Below, piece by piece: positions 1 to 8,812 of a DNA stretch of 64,000 nucleotides; the stretch's first letter is position 1; every line of letters begins with the position of its first letter. This DNA is from Caccoplasma_A sp045587545. Its GTDB lineage: Bacteria > Bacteroidota > Bacteroidia > Bacteroidales > G3-4614. The position numbers were made by a program, and so were the translations under genes. The notes beneath the pieces were generated by a model that searched no databases, was not told the DNA's origin, and was given only the letters and a program-made list of their open reading frames with translations. The stretch spans positions 1 through 64,000 of the forward strand of contig JAZNCN010000012.1 in NCBI GenBank assembly GCA_045587545.1. Reading direction: 5' to 3'.

Positions 1-34
1 TACTGCGCAAGTGGGAGAGTAGGTAGCCGCCCCT
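1..34 (+). rRNA. rrf: 5S ribosomal RNA, 3' end (partial)
   Basis: The first bases match the closing part of a Bacteroidales 5S rRNA, with the typical GTGGGAGAGTAGG stretch followed by a GCCGCC end. The 5' part of the gene lies before the window, and presumably 23S and 16S do too. A strong terminator follows directly, as expected for the end of an rRNA operon. The exact 3' end is uncertain by a few bases because the pairing 5' end cannot be seen. Confidence 0.8.
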
Positions 35-40
35 TAGAGA

Positions 41-74
41 AGAGAGAAGTATTAAAACTTCTCTCTTTTTTTTT
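41..74 (+). terminator. Intrinsic terminator of the rRNA operon
   Basis: A perfect 10-bp stem (41-50 with 57-66, AGAGAGAAGT arm) encloses a 6-base loop and is followed by eight T residues. It lies a few bases after the 5S rRNA end. Confidence 0.88.
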
Positions 75-234
75 ACGGTTAGTTATAACGAGCAAACACC
101 ATCGTTACTAACCTTTTGAATTATTTCTTTTATGACAATAAAAGTCATAGGGGTCATTAAGGCCCTTAAAGAGATAAGAGATAGAATACAAATATTAGGC
201 TAATTCTTCAATTATTTCAATACCGTCAAAGTAG

Positions 235-254
235 GGACAGAGCATGCTCTGTCC
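235..254. repeat. Perfect 20-bp palindrome
   Basis: The half-site GGACAGAGCA is followed directly by its exact reverse complement. It sits alone between the rRNA terminator and the tandem array. It could be a REP-like sequence or a protein-binding site. No function can be assigned. Confidence 0.6.
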
Positions 255-302
255 GAGAAAGGGGCAAAGTTACAACTGCTTTTTACTAAGATATCTACGA
301 TG

Positions 303-371
303 ACTAAGATAACTAAGATAACTAAGATAACTAAGATGACTAAGATAACTAAGATAACTAAGATAACTAAG
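303..371. repeat. 9-bp tandem repeat array (ACTAAGATA)
   Basis: Seven full copies plus a partial copy of ACTAAGATA run head to tail, with one variant base in the fourth copy. The unit length is a multiple of three, so all frames stay open and give artefactual Leu-Val-Ile or Thr-Lys-Ile peptides. Microsatellite-like arrays of this kind are prone to slippage. Confidence 0.9.
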
Positions 372-579
372 TTATACTCTGTAATATCAACTTTTCTTAG
401 TCCTCTTAGCAATCTTATTTATCTTAGTAATCTAAGATCTCTATTCCTTTGTCTAACACTAATATCTCTAATAATCTCAGTAACATTACACTAATCTTTC
501 AATTACTCTATCAACTCAAAGTAGTGAGGGATTGCATAATTTACTTTTATCAAACAGACGGACTTTTTTATTCAAGAAT

Positions 580-617
580 AAAAAAGCAGTAGGTTGCTTA
601 CGAGCAATCTACTGCTT
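580..617 (-). terminator. Terminator of the glycoside hydrolase operon
   Basis: A 15-bp stem (584-598 with 603-617, one G-U pair, TACG loop) is followed on the minus strand by a T run. It lies about 45 bases after the stop of the minus-strand hydrolase gene ending at 663. Confidence 0.8.
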
Positions 618-662
618 ATATCAAAAACTAAAGTGCTTAGCACCGTATAGCTAATAACTGTC

Positions 663-2738
663 TTACTTACACTTTCCGTTAAATACAATTACGTCAAACG
701 GAGGCATTGTAAATGTTATTGTTTGGTCAATATCAATACATTCGTTAGTTATTCCGTTATATTGTGTCTGATTTTTGAAAGCATCTGTAAGAGTAATTTT
801 TCCTGACACATATGAAGGTATATCTAATGCTTGACGTAGGGTTGTTGTGTATGTTTGTTCTGTTGAGTTGGGGTTACGAAGTGTAAGTGTAGCTTTCTTT
901 CCGTTCCATGAAGCCCAACCGTAAACTTCAGCTTTCTCGCCATTCCAAGGATTACCTCCTACCCAATGTATATCGGCAAGAACATCTTGATTATTGCGTT
1001 GCCATTTAATGCACTCTGCTAATTCAGCCCAAAGTTCTCCGTCTTCTCCTATTGTGCTCATAAGGTCATTATCAACATATAGTTCAATTAGTCCGGAACC
1101 ACAACCGAATGCACAACGCATTTCGTGGATAATACCTTTTACTGCTTCTTCAGAGTCATCGTGTGGTGCTGATGCTGGAGGTCCATATTTAGAAACTATT
1201 AATCCGTGTGTCATAATTGAGTTTATAGGACATATTGGAGAGGCTATGGTAAAGTTCTTATATACCATATGGTCGCGATATGTAATCCATTTTTCACGAT
1301 TATCGCCTTGATCTCCGATTGTTGTCCAGTCTTGGTCTTGACGCCAAACAGCATCGGCATATTGGAACCAGAAGGGCGATGACCATGTTCCTACTGAGCA
1401 GTTAAAGAATAGGTCATAGCGAATATCTCTAAGGGCTTTAAGTACATTTATGATACCCTCTGCATCTTCTTCATTTTTAGGTCCTATGGCATTAGCTATA
1501 TCGCTGATTCCATCAAATTTGAAGTAACGGAAATCGTAGCTTTTTACCATATTTGAACAACTTGTAATGAAGGCATTAAAATACTCGGGGTTTGATAGTT
1601 CAAAGTTGTCAATTTGGTTCTCATGGTTGCGGTTCCAGAAATCAAGTCGTTGTCGTTTGGATTCTCCATAACCTCCCACAGGACCTAACCAGGCACCCAT
1701 TCCTGTTCCCATTGTTTTTGCTATTGAATCGAGTTTTGCAAATCCGTTGGGGAAACCTATATGAAAATCCCAGAATGAGTTAAATTCGTCCCAGCCGTCG
1801 TCCCAAACAAAGGCGTCAATACTAACACCGTGTTTTTCATACATATTTGTACGCCATGCCTCTATAACCTCTACTGATTGGCTCTCAACCATACGTTTTA
1901 GAGGGTCTGGGAAGTTATTACGGTCAATATTAAGTTCGTACCATGAGTTGTAATGTATAAATGGACGATATGGTACAGCACGTTCTCTTTCGTGGTATGC
2001 AAGGAACGAGCGACGAAGTTGATTCTCTGCTACTAATCCTATTACTGCGCCAATATTCCAAGTTTCTCCGGCTTTGAGGGTTGTTGCACGGCTCCATAAT
2101 CCTTTAATACAGTTGTTTTCTACGCTGTTTATGCCCAAGGGATTTTCAATACCTGCGAATATCTTTGACGATGCGAGAGGCGCTCCGCGTACTTCTCCTA
2201 TAACTTTTACGCTATCGGCATTTTCTGTTAAAGCATATTCCATAGGAATTATGTTTTTCATATCAGTGTCAGCCGAAGCAGTTATATCCATCTCTGTTCT
2301 GAGGTAGTGAGAGTCGTTACGCAATACAGAGCTCCAAACTATAGTCAAATTATTATATTTAAATTCAGCTGTTAGTTTGTAGCCATCGTATTGCTCTGAT
2401 TTTTTAACTGCATCTTTATTGCCTTTAAGAGATATTAAATGAGGAGTTCCCATTGTCATCTCAGAGGCTTTTATAACAGAACTATCTGCAAGTGTTATTG
2501 TAAATAGTTCACTTCCGGGAGCCAACTGTAAAGCATCACTTCCATTGAATTTTAAATTACCGTTTTCTACTATATATTCTGCCGACAATAAGTTGTTTGA
2601 GAGAATATATTTATCTCCTTCGTTTATAGCAGTAGCTTTTTCCGGTTGTTGTAATGATGGGAAAATAACTGTTGTTTCGGGATTGTTACTGCACGCAGTA
2701 AAACATAGTGCCAGTATTAAAAGCTTAAATAGTCTCAT
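663..2738 (-). CDS. Clan GH-D (alpha-galactosidase-like) glycoside hydrolase lipoprotein
   Basis: This 691-residue protein is probably a retaining exo-alpha-glycosidase that releases terminal alpha-linked sugars. The N-terminus is a lipoprotein signal with lipobox FTAC (Cys16), so the mature protein should be lipid-anchored. A beta-rich N-terminal domain (about 25-230) precedes a TIM-barrel region (about 260-560) with DDGW at 313-316 and YFKFDG at 405-410, where Asp409 fits the clan GH-D nucleophile. The acid/base is probably an Asp in WRQDQDW (465-471). A beta-sandwich closes the protein. It lies 7 bases after a longer paralogue in the same operon. The substrate is not known, and the exact family within or near GH36/GH27/GH31 is uncertain. 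Confidence 0.75.
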   Translation of the reverse strand: MRLFKLLILALCFTACSNNPETTVIFPSLQQPEKATAINEGDKYILSNNLLSAEYIVENGNLKFNGSDALQLAPGSELFTITLADSSVIKASEMTMGTPHLISLKGNKDAVKKSEQYDGYKLTAEFKYNNLTIVWSSVLRNDSHYLRTEMDITASADTDMKNIIPMEYALTENADSVKVIGEVRGAPLASSKIFAGIENPLGINSVENNCIKGLWSRATTLKAGETWNIGAVIGLVAENQLRRSFLAYHERERAVPYRPFIHYNSWYELNIDRNNFPDPLKRMVESQSVEVIEAWRTNMYEKHGVSIDAFVWDDGWDEFNSFWDFHIGFPNGFAKLDSIAKTMGTGMGAWLGPVGGYGESKRQRLDFWNRNHENQIDNFELSNPEYFNAFITSCSNMVKSYDFRYFKFDGISDIANAIGPKNEEDAEGIINVLKALRDIRYDLFFNCSVGTWSSPFWFQYADAVWRQDQDWTTIGDQGDNREKWITYRDHMVYKNFTIASPICPINSIMTHGLIVSKYGPPASAPHDDSEEAVKGIIHEMRCAFGCGSGLIELYVDNDLMSTIGEDGELWAELAECIKWQRNNQDVLADIHWVGGNPWNGEKAEVYGWASWNGKKATLTLRNPNSTEQTYTTTLRQALDIPSYVSGKITLTDAFKNQTQYNGITNECIDIDQTITFTMPPFDVIVFNGKCK

Positions 2739-2745
2739 ATATCTC

Positions 2746-5700
2746 TTATTTTATTATAACTTTTTCGCTCTTTATTAAAGAATTATTATTACTTATGTTT
2801 ATTACAAATATGCCTTTCGTAGAGATTGTTATATACTCTTTCTCTTTGCTTGCTATTGTCTTATTTATAACCTTACCGTTAAGGTCATATATTGTAATTA
2901 TATCGTTTGCCTCAGTACCCTCAATAACTAACTCCCCATTAGTTGTGTAAATATTTAAATTTTCAGTACTGATATTCTCTTCTTCAATACCAAGTGGGTA
3001 TGTGAATGGTGCAGTTTGTATTACTTTTTCACTGCCTTTATCGGTAACGCTACCAAATATAGGAGTAATGTTGTCTGATGCAATATTTATAGTAGCGCCA
3101 TCAGCATTTTCCCATAATAGTTCTTGATTGTCAGGAGTGTATTTAAATATTGCAATTTCTGTTGCTGTTTTTAGAGATGTATTATTTCCTATCATTAAAA
3201 CAACGGGGTTTCCTGTTTGTGTGGCAAAATTTGACCAGCTATATTGTTTCGCAGATAGTTTTCCGCTTGATGCCCATGTTACTAAATTTTCTCCATTAAC
3301 ATCTCCTATGGGAACAAACATATTTGCTACATCTTCGTTGGTTAATGCACTTTTCCCATTCCAATCCTTAAGTTGTCCTACTTGCAACCAACCTTTTGAC
3401 ATATAGTCAAGGGAGTTGTATGTTATCTTAATGTTTGCCGAACGACTATTTAGGTTTGAAACTGTCATACTTCCGCTTATCTCAATATCTTCAGCGCAGT
3501 TTCCGTTTAACACCACTACATCAAATGCAGGCATATTGAATGTTATTGTTTCGTCAATATCAATTCTTTCTCCGGTAATACCGCTATATTGTGTTTGGTT
3601 TTTGAAAGCGTCAGTAAGTGTTATTTTTCCAACCACGTATGAGGGGATATCTAAAGCCTCGCGTAATGTTGTTGTATATGTTTTTGAAGAGGCATTTGGG
3701 TTACGTAGAGTAAGAGTTGCCTTTTTACCATTCCACGAAGCCCAACCATAAACGTTGGCTTTTGAACCGTCCCAAGGATTGCCTCCAACCCAGTGAGTAT
3801 CGGCAAGAACATCTTCATTTTCTCTGTGCCAAACTATACACTCGGCTAAGGCTTCCCAAAGTTCTCCATCTTCTCCGATGGTTGTCATAAGGTCATTATC
3901 AACGTAAAGCTCAACCAATCCCGAACCACAACCGAAAGCGCAACGCATTTCGCGAATAATACCTTTAGCTGTTGCATCGCTATCGTTACGAGGCATAACA
4001 TTTGGTGGACCATATTTGGTAACCATCAATCCGTGATTCATCAATGAGTTTATAGGGCATATTGGTGAAGCAAGAGGGTAGTTCTTATAAATCATGTAGT
4101 CGCGATAAGTAATCCATTTCTCACGGTAATCTCCCTGATTGCCTATTGAACTCCAGTCTGCGTCTTGACGCCAAATAGCATCGGCAAAATGTAGCCAGAA
4201 GGGAGAAGACCATGTTCCAACAGTGCAGTTAAAATAGAGGTCATATTTTATTTCACGAAGGACATTCAACATATTCAAGAAACTCTCAACGTCCTCTTCA
4301 ATTTTTGGTCCTGTTGCATTCCCAAGATCACTGATACCGTCCAATTTAAAGTAACGGAAGTCGTAATCGTTCACCATTTGAGCGCAGCGGGCTGCGAACT
4401 CGTCAAGATATTCGGGATTAGATAGCTCAAAGTTTGTAATTTGAGTTGAGTGGGTACTATTCCAATATGCAAGACGTTGTTGCTTTGATGCTCCATAACC
4501 TCCAACCGGACCTAACCATGCTCCAATGCCTGTTCCCATAGCGGTTGCTTTTTCGTTGATGTTAGAGAATCCGTCGGGGAAACCAATATGGAAATCCCAT
4601 AATGAGTTAAAATCGTCCCAACCGTCGTCCCAAACAAAGGCATCAATACCAACATTGTGTTTATCAAAGAGGTTAGTTTTCCATGCATCAAGAACAGGAA
4701 GACATTGCTCCTCTGTCATGCGGTTTAGTGGGTTAGAATCGTTATTTCGATCAATATTAAGTTCATACCACGAGTTGTAATGTATAAATGAACGATAAGG
4801 AACGGCACGCTCTCTCTCGTTGTATGCAAGGAACGAACGACGTAGTTGACCTTCTGCAACAAGACCAACTACTGCTCCAATGTGCCAGGTATCTCCTGCT
4901 TTAAGAGTAGTAGCTCTACTCCAACGACCTGTTATTGTTTTTTCGGCACTTGATGCTATAGATACTGTTGCTCCCGATATGGCTATAGCTCCCGTACTTG
5001 TGATAGTCTCTGTTCTTGTTTCAACAAAATATCTCAAGGTATAAGTTCCTGCCGAAGGAACATTTAATGTATAGGTTTTATTACTATAAGCTGTTCCTGA
5101 GTAACCTATATGGTAATCTTTAGCCACAACATTTCCGTTTGAATCTAAAATATCAACACCTGTTGTATTTAACCTATGGTTTCCTGTTGCGTAATTAAAT
5201 GTGAACGAAACGTTTCCTGAAGCGGAAATGCTTACTTTGCCTTCTGCTGATTGTATTTGAGATGAAGAAAATCCCAATGAAATAATGTTTGAAGGTACGC
5301 TGCTTGGAGTTCCCCAACTTTCGGGTGTCCAAGATGTGGGCGAGAAGGTTGTTGAAGAAGATGAGCTTCCAACACTATTTATACCGTCAGGGTTTTCAAT
5401 ACCAGCAAATATTTTTGAAGAAGCAAGAGGCGCTCCTCTTACTGTTCCTTTAACTTCAACCACATCTGCATCGGCAGTAAGATTGTAGGTTAAAGGAATA
5501 ATATTTGTCATGGCTGTATTTGCAGATGCAGTAATGTCTAACTCGGTGCGAAGGTAGTGCGAGCCATCGCGTAAAACCGCTCTCCACTCAAGTGAAAGAG
5601 TGCTGTATGTGTATTTTACAGTCAAAACCTTTCCGTTGTATTTTTCAGAAGCCTTTATTGCCGAGCTATTGCCTGTTAAGGTTGAGATAACAGGCTGTGA

Positions 5701-5994
5701 ACTCATAGTCATTTCTGAAGCTTTAACTATTGTTCCGTTACCTAATGTAATTGTAAAAGGTTCTGAACCTCCGTCAAGTTGTAAAGCTTCGCAACCGTTA
5801 AAATATAGGTTGCCATTGCTCAAAACAAACTCTGCCTCTAATAGGTTGTTGTAAAGAACCCACCTTGTTGATTCTGATACAGCTTGTGCTTGTCCCGGCT
5901 TTTCTGTCGATGGGAACTCTACTGATGCTGCATTTGCAATATGAACGCATAACATCAGTATGAAAATCATTGCAAAATGTGTAAATTTTTTCAT
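2746..5994 (-). CDS. Clan GH-D glycoside hydrolase with inserted beta domain and T9SS-like C-terminal domain
   Basis: This is a long paralogue (1082 residues from the chosen start) of the downstream lipoprotein, with the same DDGW and YFKLDG catalytic motifs. It differs in three ways. It has a plain type I signal peptide ending around HIANAA. It has an insertion of about 120 residues near 215-335, rich in Ser/Thr and resembling a small beta-sandwich or PPC-like module. It also has an extra C-terminal region ending in a roughly 70-residue Por-type (type IX) sorting domain with the usual NIYTTNG, ITIYDLNGKV and GIFVINI elements. I infer secretion across the outer membrane by T9SS. An in-frame ATG at 6006 is possible, but starting at 5994 gives a standard MKK signal peptide. 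It is the first gene of a two-gene operon. Confidence 0.78.
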   Translation of the reverse strand: MKKFTHFAMIFILMLCVHIANAASVEFPSTEKPGQAQAVSESTRWVLYNNLLEAEFVLSNGNLYFNGCEALQLDGGSEPFTITLGNGTIVKASEMTMSSQPVISTLTGNSSAIKASEKYNGKVLTVKYTYSTLSLEWRAVLRDGSHYLRTELDITASANTAMTNIIPLTYNLTADADVVEVKGTVRGAPLASSKIFAGIENPDGINSVGSSSSSTTFSPTSWTPESWGTPSSVPSNIISLGFSSSQIQSAEGKVSISASGNVSFTFNYATGNHRLNTTGVDILDSNGNVVAKDYHIGYSGTAYSNKTYTLNVPSAGTYTLRYFVETRTETITSTGAIAISGATVSIASSAEKTITGRWSRATTLKAGDTWHIGAVVGLVAEGQLRRSFLAYNERERAVPYRSFIHYNSWYELNIDRNNDSNPLNRMTEEQCLPVLDAWKTNLFDKHNVGIDAFVWDDGWDDFNSLWDFHIGFPDGFSNINEKATAMGTGIGAWLGPVGGYGASKQQRLAYWNSTHSTQITNFELSNPEYLDEFAARCAQMVNDYDFRYFKLDGISDLGNATGPKIEEDVESFLNMLNVLREIKYDLYFNCTVGTWSSPFWLHFADAIWRQDADWSSIGNQGDYREKWITYRDYMIYKNYPLASPICPINSLMNHGLMVTKYGPPNVMPRNDSDATAKGIIREMRCAFGCGSGLVELYVDNDLMTTIGEDGELWEALAECIVWHRENEDVLADTHWVGGNPWDGSKANVYGWASWNGKKATLTLRNPNASSKTYTTTLREALDIPSYVVGKITLTDAFKNQTQYSGITGERIDIDETITFNMPAFDVVVLNGNCAEDIEISGSMTVSNLNSRSANIKITYNSLDYMSKGWLQVGQLKDWNGKSALTNEDVANMFVPIGDVNGENLVTWASSGKLSAKQYSWSNFATQTGNPVVLMIGNNTSLKTATEIAIFKYTPDNQELLWENADGATINIASDNITPIFGSVTDKGSEKVIQTAPFTYPLGIEEENISTENLNIYTTNGELVIEGTEANDIITIYDLNGKVINKTIASKEKEYITISTKGIFVINISNNNSLIKSEKVIIK

Positions 5995-6170
5995 AGGTAA
6001 AAACATATTATAATTTAATTACATCTTTATTATTTGGTAAATATTAATTGATATATTTTAGTAATATAAATTATATCTGTTGTAAGGATAATAAATTTCT
6101 TTACAATATACTGACGCACAAGCTTTATTTGTAATATTATAAATATTGGTAACGATTTAGGAACGGATAT

Positions 6171-7406
6171 TTAAATACGATTACAAATAAATTTTTCTAT
6201 TGACTCTATCTTTTTTGATAACGCTTCAATATCATTACTTACTTTTTGGGCTACTATTTTTGCGTAAATTTGAGTTGTTCTTATACTTGTATGTCCCATC
6301 AATTTTGATAACGTCTCTATAGGCATTCCATTAGTAAGACAGATAGTAGTAGCATAACTATGCCTGCTTGTGTGCCAACTAATATTCTTCTTTATACCAC
6401 ACAATTTTGCTATTACTTTTATTGCATGACGGCAATTTGCATAAGGGGGGACTGGCAAAAGTTTGTTATTTTCAGCTACGTCCTTATACTTTTCAATAAT
6501 ATGTTTTGCCGTATCAAGCAAACGCATATTTGTTTCTGTTTTTGTTTTTTGTCTGTTCGTTTTAATCCATAAATGTCCATCAAACGATATTAGAAGATTA
6601 TCATTAGTTAAATTATACATATCTCTCCAGCTAAAACCTGTAAAACAGCAAAAAATAAATAAATCACGCACCAATTCATAATTTTTTCTTTTAAACGATT
6701 TATTTATAAACATTGTTATCTCCTCTCCTGTCAAAAATTCTCTTTGAGTCTCCTCTCTTGCAATGCGATAGGCATAAAATGGATTACGTTGCAACCAACC
6801 CCTATTTATTGCATCATATATAACACTACGAAGAGGCATCATATATGACCATACCGTATTGGTACTATGATTCTTCTCCGTACGCAAATAAAGTTCAAAG
6901 TCTGTCATAAATGTTGTAGACAATTCTCGCAATGCTATATCCTCAATATTATACCGATACCTTATAAACTCATGCAGATGGTTATAAACCGTACAATATT
7001 TCCAATAACTACGCTGGCTTTTAATTCTTCCTACCTGCTTTGAATAGTTTTCATTATATTGTTTAAAAAGAGATAGTAATGTTTTACAACCTTGCCCTAC
7101 TCCCTGAAATAGACATTTTACCTTTTCTGCTGTTGCATAGCCATCTCTTTCAATTACCTCATGGTAAGCCTTTACAATACCTATTCTAATTTTATCTAAC
7201 TGCTGATTAATCTCTTGTGCGACGAAACTTCTGCCTGATATTTTACCACTTTTTACGTCCCACAATTTCTCATCTACTTCTAATTTACAACTAAATTGAG
7301 ATATAGTACCGTTTATCGTAATACGACACATAATAGAAACGAGACCATTTTTCTTAAGAGTATTACGCTTTAAATAGAATAATATTCTGAAAGTATTTCT
7401 TTTCAT
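6171..7406 (-). CDS. Tyrosine recombinase / site-specific integrase
   Basis: A tyrosine recombinase of about 411 residues. By its length and N-terminus it has an arm-type DNA-binding region (1-90) and a SAM-like core-binding region (about 110-210), followed by the catalytic domain. The catalytic set is visible, numbering from a TTG two codons upstream: Arg263 in SWRDM, a Lys in RQKTKT, His347 and Arg350 in HTSRH, His374 in MGH and Tyr383 in QIYAK. I chose the ATG at 7406 over that TTG. No other phage or transposon gene adjoins it. The neighbours are a hydrolase operon and, divergently, the rplM operon. It may be a remnant of an integrated element or a stand-alone recombinase. A perfect CTGCATGCAG palindrome lies just upstream at 7456-7465. 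Confidence 0.88.
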   Translation of the reverse strand: MKRNTFRILFYLKRNTLKKNGLVSIMCRITINGTISQFSCKLEVDEKLWDVKSGKISGRSFVAQEINQQLDKIRIGIVKAYHEVIERDGYATAEKVKCLFQGVGQGCKTLLSLFKQYNENYSKQVGRIKSQRSYWKYCTVYNHLHEFIRYRYNIEDIALRELSTTFMTDFELYLRTEKNHSTNTVWSYMMPLRSVIYDAINRGWLQRNPFYAYRIAREETQREFLTGEEITMFINKSFKRKNYELVRDLFIFCCFTGFSWRDMYNLTNDNLLISFDGHLWIKTNRQKTKTETNMRLLDTAKHIIEKYKDVAENNKLLPVPPYANCRHAIKVIAKLCGIKKNISWHTSRHSYATTICLTNGMPIETLSKLMGHTSIRTTQIYAKIVAQKVSNDIEALSKKIESIEKFICNRI

Positions 7407-7566
7407 AACCAAAACAATATAAGTTAAACTTTTTATCTATCAATATTTGGTAGTCCTGCATGCAGAAAACCAGTTTTTTAATCCATTACACATATACTTT
7501 CATTATTTTTTTGTATCTTTACAACAGATAATAACTTTTCTGGAAGAAAATAGTTCTCAAAAAATT

Positions 7567-7596
7567 TTTGTAATTCAAAGAAAAAGAGTACTTTTG
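7567..7596 (+). promoter_or_regulatory. Promoter of the rplM operon
   Basis: A TTTG (7567-7570) lies 18 bases upstream of TACTTTTG (7589-7596), matching the Bacteroidota pattern of TTTG at -33 and TAnnTTTG at -7. Transcription should begin near 7603, leaving a leader of about 107 bases before the rplM start. Confidence 0.7.
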
Positions 7597-7602
7597 CACG
7601 CC

Positions 7603-7709
7603 GATTATATCCAAAAAGTGTGAAAATTGATGCGGATAGAGGTTTCAAGTGTGTTCGGAGATCCTATTCGTGTCAGGATTTAAATGTTTAATAATTAAAA
7701 AGATAAAAA
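7603..7709 (+). promoter_or_regulatory. Candidate ribosomal-protein leader RNA before rplM
   Basis: Two mutually exclusive pairings are visible. GCGGATAG (7632-7639) pairs with CTATTCGT (7664-7671), and ATCCT (7661-7665) pairs with AGGAT (7675-7679). Sharing of bases 7664-7665 is what a switch-like leader would show. Autogenous control of the operon by L13 or another encoded ribosomal protein is an inference. Confidence 0.45.
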
Positions 7710-8165
7710 GTGGATACATTAAGTTACAAGACAGTATCTGTCAGCAAAGCAGCTGCAAATAAAGAGTGGCTTGTTGTTGATGCAACAGATCAAGTTTTGG
7801 GCCGTTTAGCATCAAAAGTGGCTAAAATTTTGAGAGGTAAATATAAACCTTGTTTTACTCCCAATGCTGATTGTGGAGATAATGTAATTATCATCAATGC
7901 CGATAAAGTTAAACTTACCGGTAAAAAGTGGAGCGACAAAATATATTTGAACTACACAGGTTATCCTGGTGGTCAAAGAGAGATTACTCCTGCAAAACTT
8001 ATGCAGAAGAGCGAGTCTAAATTAGTCCTCAGAGTTATTAAAGGTATGTTGCCCAAAAACAGACTTGGAGCACAACTTCTTCGCAACGTTTACGTATATG
8101 CAGGAAGTGAGCATCCTCACGCTGCACAACAACCTAAAGCAATAGATATAAACACTCTTAAATAA
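7710..8165 (+). CDS. rplM: 50S ribosomal protein L13
   Basis: Full-length (151 residues) uL13 of the large ribosomal subunit. The conserved WLVVDATDQVLGRLAS opening, the DNVIIINADKVKLTGKK block and the TGYPGG loop are all present. The start is GTG, in the frame that gives the MDTLSYKT beginning typical of Bacteroidales L13. It is the first gene of an operon with rpsI 11 bases downstream, followed by rpsB and tsf. An upstream promoter and structured leader suggest feedback control. Confidence 0.97.
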   Translation: MDTLSYKTVSVSKAAANKEWLVVDATDQVLGRLASKVAKILRGKYKPCFTPNADCGDNVIIINADKVKLTGKKWSDKIYLNYTGYPGGQREITPAKLMQKSESKLVLRVIKGMLPKNRLGAQLLRNVYVYAGSEHPHAAQQPKAIDINTLK

Positions 8166-8176
8166 GCATAAGCATA

Positions 8177-8563
8177 ATGGAAACAGTTAACGCATTAGGA
8201 AGACGTAAAGCTGCTATAGCACGTGTTTTCGTAAAAGAGGGTAATGGTGTAATTACTATCAATAAAAAAGAACTTGCAAAATATTTCCCATTGGAGATAA
8301 TGCAATATGTAGTAAAACAACCTCTAATTAAATTGGGAGTTACAGAGAAATACGATATTAAAGTAAACCTTAACGGTGGAGGTTTTAAAGGGCAAGCTGA
8401 GGCATTGCGTTTGGCAATTGCACGTGCTCTTGTTAAAATCAATCCAGAGGACAAACCCGCTCTAAAATCAGAGGGCTTTATGACTCGCGACCCACGTGTT
8501 GTTGAGCGTAAGAAACCGGGACGTCCCAAAGCAAGAAAGAGATTCCAATTCAGCAAACGTTAA
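8177..8563 (+). CDS. rpsI: 30S ribosomal protein S9
   Basis: uS9 of 128 residues. It opens with NALGRRKAAIARV and closes with the basic tail KKPGRPKARKRFQFSKR, whose C-terminal Arg reaches towards the P-site tRNA in the ribosome. It follows rplM by 11 bases, the near-universal L13-S9 pairing. About 250 bases then separate it from rpsB. Confidence 0.97.
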   Translation: METVNALGRRKAAIARVFVKEGNGVITINKKELAKYFPLEIMQYVVKQPLIKLGVTEKYDIKVNLNGGGFKGQAEALRLAIARALVKINPEDKPALKSEGFMTRDPRVVERKKPGRPKARKRFQFSKR

Positions 8564-8812
8564 TATTTGCCGCATAGGAATTTTAATTGGACGTTTAGTA
8601 TCCAAATTGCAAGGACTCTTTTGGAGGATATAGAGTTGGGAGTGAAATCCCTGATTAAGAAACTTGAGTTTCTTGATTCTGCTCTCGCTCAACAATATTC
8701 AAATAAATTTGGTATTGTATTTGCGCTTACTCGCAGAATTCCTAATTGATATTAAAGATTACCTTGCGATTGAATAAGTAGAATGTAAACGAATAAATAA
8801 AAAGAAAAAACA
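8564..8812 (+). other. rpsI-rpsB intergenic region
   Basis: 249 bases with no convincing gene. A near-perfect hairpin (AAGAAACT at 8657-8664 with AGTTTCTT at 8667-8674) lies in the middle. The spacer could hold a processing site or an S2 leader. An in-frame stretch of 60 codons on this strand shows no protein features. Confidence 0.4.

Larger units (their letters stand above)
75..579. other. Non-coding, repeat-rich intergenic region
   Basis: About 500 bases between the rRNA operon and the convergent hydrolase genes hold no credible gene. The region contains a perfect 20-bp palindrome, a 9-bp tandem array and, at about 380-480, degenerate copies of the same CTAAGAT/ATCTTAG theme in both orientations. 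Open frames across it encode only monotonous repeat peptides. Confidence 0.7.

Noticed and set aside
303..371. CRISPR array
   Set aside because: The 9-bp units are contiguous with no spacers and no cas genes are present.
212..412. 66-codon minus-strand frame (Leu-Val-Ile repeats)
   Set aside because: It is a translation of the 9-bp tandem array; the peptide is purely repetitive and has no start context.
300..494. 64-codon plus-strand frame through the tandem array
   Set aside because: The first half is the same artefact (Thr-Lys-Ile repeats), and the rest has no recognisable features.
6171..7406. Prophage or ICE around the first integrase
   Set aside because: No capsid, relaxase, tra or other mobile genes flank it within the window.
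8567..8749. 60-codon frame between rpsI and rpsB
   Set aside because: It has no family resemblance and sits in a spacer that holds a hairpin; more likely untranslated.
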